The notes below the pieces were generated by a model, which did not search any database, had not been told where the DNA came from, and saw only the letters and a list, made by a program, of their open reading frames with translations. Shown piece after piece: positions 58,046 through 64,000 of a DNA stretch of 64,000 bases; position 1 is the first letter of the stretch, and the number at the start of each line of letters is the position of its first letter. The position numbers and the translations under genes are program-made. The stretch comes from AC-56 sp963798705. GTDB lineage: Bacteria > Actinomycetota > Thermoleophilia > Solirubrobacterales > 70-9. The DNA lies in contig CAWCTW010000005.1 of NCBI GenBank assembly GCA_963798705.1, positions 620,001-684,000 of the forward strand, read 5' to 3'.

Positions 58046-58633
58046 TCAGCGGTGAGTGGCGATCGCGGGAGGGGCCCGCCCCGGAGCGGCGGTGGCAAAC
58101 GGCGAAAGCGCCGGCAGAAGGACGTTCCGTGGTCGCGGCAGATCGCGCGGGCGCGCCACCGAGCGCCCGCGGCGGCGGCGGCGCGCGAGCCCCGCAACCG
58201 CGGCGTCGGCGCCATGGAGGAACAGAGCGACGGCGGCGCCGAGGATGATCGCGACCGGCACCGACCACCAGCCGCCATCGCCGAACACGCCGGCGAGGCC
58301 GGCGGGATGCCCGCTCGACAGCAGCCCCTCGAGGAGCTCCTGCCCCGCGTAGATCGCGACCAGTAGCGTCGCCGTGGCGGCAGCGAGCGTCACGAACCGG
58401 CGACCGCGCCGCATCGAGGGGATGCCCTGCGATGCTCGTGCCAGCCTGAAGACGACCTCGGCGCCGGCCAGCGCCGCGACGAACGCAAGCGCCGGGGTCA
58501 GCGACGCCAGGTATGCATGGCCCTGGGCGGCGAGCTCATGGTGGCTCTCATGGCCGAAGGCGAGCCGGTAACGGAGCTGGTGGACGCCCAGCGCCGCCAG
58601 GGGCAGGAGCGCGAATGTTCGGGCTCTGGTCAA
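58046..58633 (-). CDS. Four-helix membrane protein of unknown function
   Basis: A 195-residue protein with hydrophobic segments at about 5-22, 45-65, 80-100 and 122-147. Between the first two lies a His-rich loop (FGHESHHELAAQGH). The C-terminal 45 residues are Arg/Pro-rich. I do not recognise the family. It is on the same strand as the cupredoxin operon and starts 65 bp after the NhaA-DsbA gene ends. The His-rich loop could bind metal, which would fit the neighbouring copper-like genes, but this is a guess. Confidence 0.62.
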   Translation of the reverse strand: MTRARTFALLPLAALGVHQLRYRLAFGHESHHELAAQGHAYLASLTPALAFVAALAGAEVVFRLARASQGIPSMRRGRRFVTLAAATATLLVAIYAGQELLEGLLSSGHPAGLAGVFGDGGWWSVPVAIILGAAVALFLHGADAAVAGLARRRRRGRSVARPRDLPRPRNVLLPALSPFATAAPGRAPPAIATHR

Positions 58634-58698
58634 GACGGCGCCGCGACCCTATCGAGCAGGACGCGTGCGTCGCCTGGCGCCATCTCCCTTGCCACCCG

Positions 58699-60588
58699 TC
58701 AGCCGGGCCTCGCCTGGGCCCTGGCGCCGGCGAGCCTGGCCACCTTCGAGAGGGTCTCGACGTCGTACGGGCCGTAGTGGCGGCGGCCGTTGATGAAGAA
58801 CGTGGGCGTGCCGGACACTCCGCTCAGGTCCGCGCTGTCCACGTCGCGCGCGACGCGCGCGGCATGCCTGTGGGCGCGCAGGTCCTCCGTGAAGCGGTCG
58901 ACGTCCAGGTCGAGCGACTCCGCGTGGCGGACGAGGTCGCTGGGGCGCAGCGCGTCCTGGTGCTCGAGCAGCACGTCGTGCATCTCCCAGAACCTTCCCT
59001 GCGCCGCCGCGGCCTCGGACGCCTCCGCCGCCAGCTGGGCTCTGGGGTGAACGTCGTTCAGGGGCAGATGCCGCCACACGTAGCGGATGTCCCCGTATTC
59101 GGCGAGGAGCTCCCGGATCACCGGCTCGGCCTTCCCGCAATAGGGGCACTCGAAGTCCCCGTACTCGACGATCGTGACGGGAGCCTCCAGCGGCCCCCGG
59201 ATGTGGTCCACCTCGGAGTCCACCGGGACCGCCAGGTCGACGATCGTCTCGGAGGGCCCCAGGAGCGCCCGCGCTCGGAGGCCCTCTGGCAGGAGCAGGG
59301 TGACGCGGTAGATGGTCCAGCTCAGGAGGGTGGCGCCCACCGCCGCGATGAGCACCCCGAGCTTCGCCTGCTCCAGATCGGCTCCGTCGAACGCCAGGGT
59401 GGCGATCAGCAGGGAGATCGTGAAGCCGATGCCCGCGGCCGCGCCGGACCCGAGCACGCCCGACCAGCCGACGGGCGGGCGTATGCGCCCGCGCGTCAAC
59501 TTCGCCACCAGCCAGGCACCCCCGGTGATGCCGACGGGCTTGCCGGCCATGTAGGCGACGATGATCCCGAGGGTGATCGGGGAGCCGAGGGCCTGAGACA
59601 CGAAGCCGCCGTCGATCGCGATGCCCGCGTTGGCGAGCGCGAACAGCGGCACGATCACGTAGCTGGTCCACGGGTGAAAGCGGTGCTGGAGCCGCTCGTT
59701 CGGGGACACGGCCGATTCGAGCCCCTCTCGTGCCGAGCGCGCCAGCTCGGGCGTCGGCTGCTCGCGAAACGCGCGGAAGAGGTCGGTTGCCCGCTCGAGG
59801 TCCCCGCGCCCGGCGGGGGCCGCGTACGTCAGCAGCCCCATGGCCAGGCCGACCACGATCGGATCGACGCCCGACTCGAACAGAGCGACCCAGGTCGCAA
59901 CGCCGAGCACGAGGTACAGCAGACCCGATCCGATCCGCGCCCGGGCGGCGATTGCGATCGCCGTGAACAGAGCGAGACCCACGAGCAACGCGACGAGGTC
60001 GACGGCATCCGTGTAGACGATGGCGATGACGGCAAGCGCGACGAGGTCGTCGATGACGGCGATCGTGAGGATGAACGCCCGCAGCCGGTCGGAGAAACGC
60101 GGACCCACCAGGGCGATCGCCCCAAGCGCGAAGGCGGTGTCGGTCGACATCGCCACTCCCCAACCGTCGACCGAGGAGTCGCCGGCATTGATCGCCAGGA
60201 AGATCGCGACCGTGAGAGCCATGCCGCCGATGGCGGCGACCGCCGGCAACGTGACCATCCGCCGCTCGCGCAGCTCCCCCAGGTCGAACTCCCGGCGCGC
60301 CTCCAGGCCGACGACGAAGAAGAACAAGGTCATCAGCCCGCTGTTCACCCAGTGGCCGAGGCTCTGCGAGATGCCCGAATCGCCGACCCGGATCGACAGG
60401 GACGTATCCCAGACGCCCCGGTACGACGACGCGTCCACGTTCGCCCACACGAGCGCGGCGACCGTCGCCGCGAGCAGGACCGTGGCGCTCCCGGTCTCGG
60501 TGCGCAGGAACGAGCTGAGCGGAGTCTCGAGACTGCGCGCCCAGGCCGTGCGGCCGGAGAATCGGGTTACGTCGGCCGCCGCCGCCAT
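58699..60588 (-). CDS. Na+/H+ antiporter NhaA fused to a DsbA-like thioredoxin domain
   Basis: A 629-residue fusion. Residues 1-435 are NhaA, with the paired aspartates IDD (D180/D181) and D150 in STDTAFALG, and the ending helix. Residues about 450-620 are a DsbA/DSBA-like thioredoxin fold with CPYC at 481-484 and cis-Pro in GTPTFF. This arrangement is known in actinobacteria; the topology of the thioredoxin part is uncertain. The ATG at 60588 has GGAGG five bases upstream; an ATG at 60600 is possible. It follows the encapsulin gene by 56 bp. Confidence 0.92.
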   Translation of the reverse strand: MAAAADVTRFSGRTAWARSLETPLSSFLRTETGSATVLLAATVAALVWANVDASSYRGVWDTSLSIRVGDSGISQSLGHWVNSGLMTLFFFVVGLEARREFDLGELRERRMVTLPAVAAIGGMALTVAIFLAINAGDSSVDGWGVAMSTDTAFALGAIALVGPRFSDRLRAFILTIAVIDDLVALAVIAIVYTDAVDLVALLVGLALFTAIAIAARARIGSGLLYLVLGVATWVALFESGVDPIVVGLAMGLLTYAAPAGRGDLERATDLFRAFREQPTPELARSAREGLESAVSPNERLQHRFHPWTSYVIVPLFALANAGIAIDGGFVSQALGSPITLGIIVAYMAGKPVGITGGAWLVAKLTRGRIRPPVGWSGVLGSGAAAGIGFTISLLIATLAFDGADLEQAKLGVLIAAVGATLLSWTIYRVTLLLPEGLRARALLGPSETIVDLAVPVDSEVDHIRGPLEAPVTIVEYGDFECPYCGKAEPVIRELLAEYGDIRYVWRHLPLNDVHPRAQLAAEASEAAAAQGRFWEMHDVLLEHQDALRPSDLVRHAESLDLDVDRFTEDLRAHRHAARVARDVDSADLSGVSGTPTFFINGRRHYGPYDVETLSKVARLAGARAQARPG

Positions 60589-60644
60589 GTTTCCCTCCAT
60601 CGGCTTGATGCTGGCGGCCGCCCCGTGAGCCTGCGGCCCCGACC

Positions 60645-61445
60645 CTAGGGCGTCAGGGCGACCGCGGCCTCCGGGGTCGCTACCCGGAAGCTGAAGCTCT
60701 CCTCCAGGTAGAGCCGCACGGAATCGGCGTCGTGGTCCGTGTACCCGATGGAGAGGTCCTCGCCGGACTCGAGGAGGAAGTGCTCTCCCCCGAGGCTCAC
60801 CACGACGGCGCCGTCCACCCCCGGCGCCCACACGAGCGGCCCGCCCAGGATCTCCCGGAGATGCTCCAGCAGCGGATAGCCGCCGTGCTGGCTCGTCTCG
60901 AGGACGCGGGTGTGCGCCTCGGGACCGAGGGCCAGCCCGTAGGGCCCGTCGATCCCCGCGCCGCGGAGCGCGTCGACGGCCTTGGCGACGTGCCGGGGGT
61001 AGCGCTCGCAGTCCTCGCCGAGCGCGATCGGATCGTGAGTTGAAGCGGGGGCGATGCCGGCGATGCCGGCGGCGTCCCAGCCATGGAAGACGGCCGCGTT
61101 CTCGGCGATCGCGATGCGGTGCGCGGCGGCGTCCAGCTCGTCGAGGTCGACGTCCTCGGCCCCGCGGTCGGCGCCCGCGAGCTCGGAGCGCGCAACCGAG
61201 AACGGCGCGCGCGCCTCGACCAGCGGCAACACCCGGCGCGTGGAGGCCTCGATGCCATCCGGCGAGTCGGCGACCGGCTCCGTACGCCCGAGGTTCGTGG
61301 ACGAATGCTTCCATCCCCGCGGCCCGGCGAAGTCCACGAGCCTTCGCGCGGCCAGCGCCGGCGCGAGCCTCTCCCGGGCCTCGTCGTCGAGCACGCTCCA
61401 CCCGGCCTCGGTGATCGGGGCGTGCTGTCGCAGCAGGTGGCTCAT
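60645..61445 (-). CDS. Family 1 encapsulin shell protein
   Basis: A 266-residue HK97-fold protein that assembles into a protein nanocompartment. Family features are the N-terminal HAPITEAGWSVLDDEARERL, the DFAGPRGWKHSSTNLGR stretch, FHGWDAAGIAGI, GPYGLALG and the late segment VVSLGGEHFLLESGEDLSIGY. The ATG overlaps the stop of the encapsulated ferritin by 4 bp, so cargo and shell are translated together. It should store iron or protect against oxidative stress. Confidence 0.95.
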   Translation of the reverse strand: MSHLLRQHAPITEAGWSVLDDEARERLAPALAARRLVDFAGPRGWKHSSTNLGRTEPVADSPDGIEASTRRVLPLVEARAPFSVARSELAGADRGAEDVDLDELDAAAHRIAIAENAAVFHGWDAAGIAGIAPASTHDPIALGEDCERYPRHVAKAVDALRGAGIDGPYGLALGPEAHTRVLETSQHGGYPLLEHLREILGGPLVWAPGVDGAVVVSLGGEHFLLESGEDLSIGYTDHDADSVRLYLEESFSFRVATPEAAVALTP

Positions 61446-61843
61446 GATTCGCCTCCCCTCAGCCCGCCGATGCCCAACGACTCGCTCCCGGCGAGCGGGG
61501 CGCCCTTGGCCGCCTCGCCCTCGACGGCTTCCTCCTCCGCCTCCTCGCCGTGCTCGACGATGTCGCCGTCGGTGAAGATGATGCCCTCGGCGATCTCCCG
61601 CCACAGGGGGGTGCGGCGCAACAGGAACTCGAGGTCCATGCAGAAGTGCTTGAACTCCTCGCCCTGAGCGTCGCGCATGATCGCCCTCGCGTCGCGGTCC
61701 GGCTCGAGCGCCAGGCGCTGCTCGTACCAGCCGATGGCCTCAGCCTCCTCGGTCAGCGACGCGCACAGCCGCGCGAACGTCCGCGTCTCGTCCGGAAGCT
61801 CGCCGGCCGGCTCGTGGTACTGGTCGAACCCCACGGCCGACAT
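61442..61843 (-). CDS. Encapsulated ferritin-like cargo protein (EncFtn)
   Basis: A 133-residue cargo protein. The two-helix ferritin-like domain (about 20-90) has the expected iron ligands by pattern: TEEAEAIGWYEQ (Glu32-Glu35, Trp39) and EEFKHF (Glu62/63, His66), shifted by one from the characterised Rhodospirillum protein. An acidic linker leads to the C-terminal targeting peptide (SLGIGGLRGG, about 122-131), which binds the inside of the shell. It should oxidise Fe2+ for storage in the encapsulin. Confidence 0.93.
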   Translation of the reverse strand: MSAVGFDQYHEPAGELPDETRTFARLCASLTEEAEAIGWYEQRLALEPDRDARAIMRDAQGEEFKHFCMDLEFLLRRTPLWREIAEGIIFTDGDIVEHGEEAEEEAVEGEAAKGAPLAGSESLGIGGLRGGES

Positions 61844-61869
61844 CCTTTCAGGCTCGTGGCCCGGGCCGG

Positions 61870-62222
61870 CTACTTGCCGCCGGTCGACTCGAGCTGACGC
61901 CGGGCCTTCAGGACGGCCGGCACCGAGCAGCCGAGGGACTTCGCGATCTCGCCGTTGGTTCGCTCCGGGTCGCGCTCGATCTCGAAGTCGATCCGACCCT
62001 TCGCCCTGAGCTTGGCCCGGTCCTCCCTGCCGATCTGGGGGTCGGCGCGCTCATAGGCTGCCTGAGCGGCCAGGTCGCGCCGGCAGGTCAGGCAGTGGGT
62101 GTCCTCGTCGCCCACGCTCCACCCGGCCGGTGGTCCACCGGGCTCGTGCCCGGGGAGGTAGCGGATGGTCACCCCGCAGCGGTTGCACGTCCAGCTTGGA
62201 GCCGAGCTCCTGGTGGCGGGCG

Positions 62223-62226
<4 letters not shown>
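61870..62226 (-). CDS. Zinc-ribbon protein with helix-turn-helix-like C-terminus
   Basis: A 118-residue protein. CNRCGV (about 14-19) and HCLTCRR (about 44-50) form a four-Cys zinc ribbon. The C-terminal half has a helix-turn-helix-like stretch (NGEIAKSLGCSVPAVLKARRQLES). It may be a small DNA-binding regulator. It overlaps the helicase stop by 4 bp (ATGA), so both are in one operon; the encapsulin genes follow 26 bp downstream on the same strand. Confidence 0.72.
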
Positions 62227-63419
<1,193 letters not shown>

Positions 63420-63708
63420 GTGGTGCAACTCCTTTGTGAGTGGTGGGAATCCAGAAACCCGGACGCACTCGGAGTGCACGGAAAGACGGAACTCCTCGGG
63501 CGACAGTGCGGCCACCCGACGACAATGACGGTAGCAGGGGGCGCGCCGGGGGGCACTCCTTCAGGCTTGGACGGGGCGGCTGAAGTGCCTGCTAACGGGG
63601 GAATTCGGTGACGCCCCGATAGACTTGATGTCCACGCCGGTTGGGCCTCCGCCTCCTCCTCCGCCCTCTGTTACCCGGCTCAACGTGAGGAGAAGGAGAG
63701 GGACAGAG

Positions 63709-64000
63709 ATGGGTGATCCAACCGAGCCCGCGTCACGCGAGGACGGATCCGGGGGTGATTCGGCGTCCGATCAGATCGCCAGGTCGCTCGGATCGGTATG
63801 GCTGCGGTTCTCGGGGCAGCGTCCGAAGTCGACCACGGTGGAGATCGAGAAGCATGTCGTGAGATGCACGATCGAGGAGCGATCGCCGGAGGAGGCGACC
63901 GACGAGGACGCCGAGGCCGGCGGTGAACCCGGGCTCTCGCCGGACTCGCCGAGCTTCAACTACAACGCGACGGCGGCGATCTCCCGGGCGACGGGCCGGC
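63709..64000 (+). CDS. DUF2294-like protein, N-terminal part (runs off the window)
   Basis: The first 97 residues of a soluble acidic protein. SDQIARSLGSVWLRFSGQRP and SFNYNATAAISRATGR recall the helix-strand-helix order of the DUF2294 family (QI...HRDSYGRGP..., ATGRR), with an extra acidic insertion in between. The match is weak, so this is a tentative assignment. Shine-Dalgarno AAGGAG lies about nine bases upstream of the ATG. The remainder is beyond 64000. Confidence 0.55.
   Translation, partial: MGDPTEPASREDGSGGDSASDQIARSLGSVWLRFSGQRPKSTTVEIEKHVVRCTIEERSPEEATDEDAEAGGEPGLSPDSPSFNYNATAAISRATGR

Noticed and set aside
58649..60448. 600-codon alternative minus-strand frame within the NhaA-DsbA gene
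   Set aside because: Extreme Arg/Gly composition and no domain pattern; the other frame contains complete NhaA and DsbA motifs.

Overview
This 64 kb window is very GC-rich and gene-dense. Many neighbouring genes overlap by 4 bp, and GTG and TTG starts are common. A division/cell-wall (dcw) cluster, Tad pilus genes, an encapsulin, PspC/LiaF-type sensors and several MtrA/PhoB-like two-component systems point to an actinomycetote. I infer class Thermoleophilia (Solirubrobacterales-like), but no rRNA is present to prove it. I found no tRNA, rRNA, CRISPR array, prophage or insertion sequence.

Layout. 1-11.5 kb (minus strand): dcw operon mraZ-rsmH-ftsL-ftsI-murE-murF-mraY-[amine oxidase]-murD-ftsW, with an MraZ box lying inside the mraZ promoter and a small membrane gene encoded antisense between murD and the amine oxidase. 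11.6-18.0 kb: partial Tad pilus cluster (TadC, TadB, TadA, CpaB) with a two-component system, a macro-domain protein and a CopD-like membrane protein. 18.3-22.4 kb: an unrecognised protein, a Rho-like protein with altered ATPase residues, GlpD and a nitroreductase. 22.4-29.0 kb: a cobalamin-riboswitch operon encoding two secreted DUF4430-type proteins, EcfT, a double EcfA ATPase, and an S-component fused to an extracellular alpha/alpha-toroid. 29.1-32.0 kb: a cNMP-binding protein, a cysteine-less HesB-like protein, three DUF2294 paralogues and a STAS protein.

32.1-45.4 kb: two redox gene islands arranged back to back around two divergent response regulators. Each has a ferredoxin, a flavoprotein oxidoreductase, a ferric-reductase-like bis-heme membrane protein, ApbE, one or more single-pass low-complexity proteins, a histidine kinase and a response regulator. 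45.5-52.7 kb: an acyltransferase, an MFS exporter with a palindromic operator, a PspC/LiaF envelope-stress module with a NarL-type system, glycerate kinase and SixA. 52.9-58.6 kb: a MASE1-SpoIIE phosphatase, a persulfide dioxygenase-rhodanese, and a cupredoxin-linked membrane operon. 58.7-63.4 kb: an NhaA-DsbA fusion, an encapsulin with its encapsulated ferritin, a zinc-ribbon protein and a DEAD-box helicase. The window ends in a partial gene that resembles the DUF2294 proteins.

The two most interesting systems are these. First, the B12 operon carries, as separate bacterial genes, the same two structural modules that make up mammalian intrinsic factor and transcobalamin: an alpha/alpha barrel and a DUF4430-like beta domain. 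They are attached to an ECF importer. Second, the mirror-symmetric flavin/heme electron-transfer islands look like two versions of one trans-envelope redox relay, each with its own sensor pair. Functions are inferred from motifs read by eye; no database search was possible.
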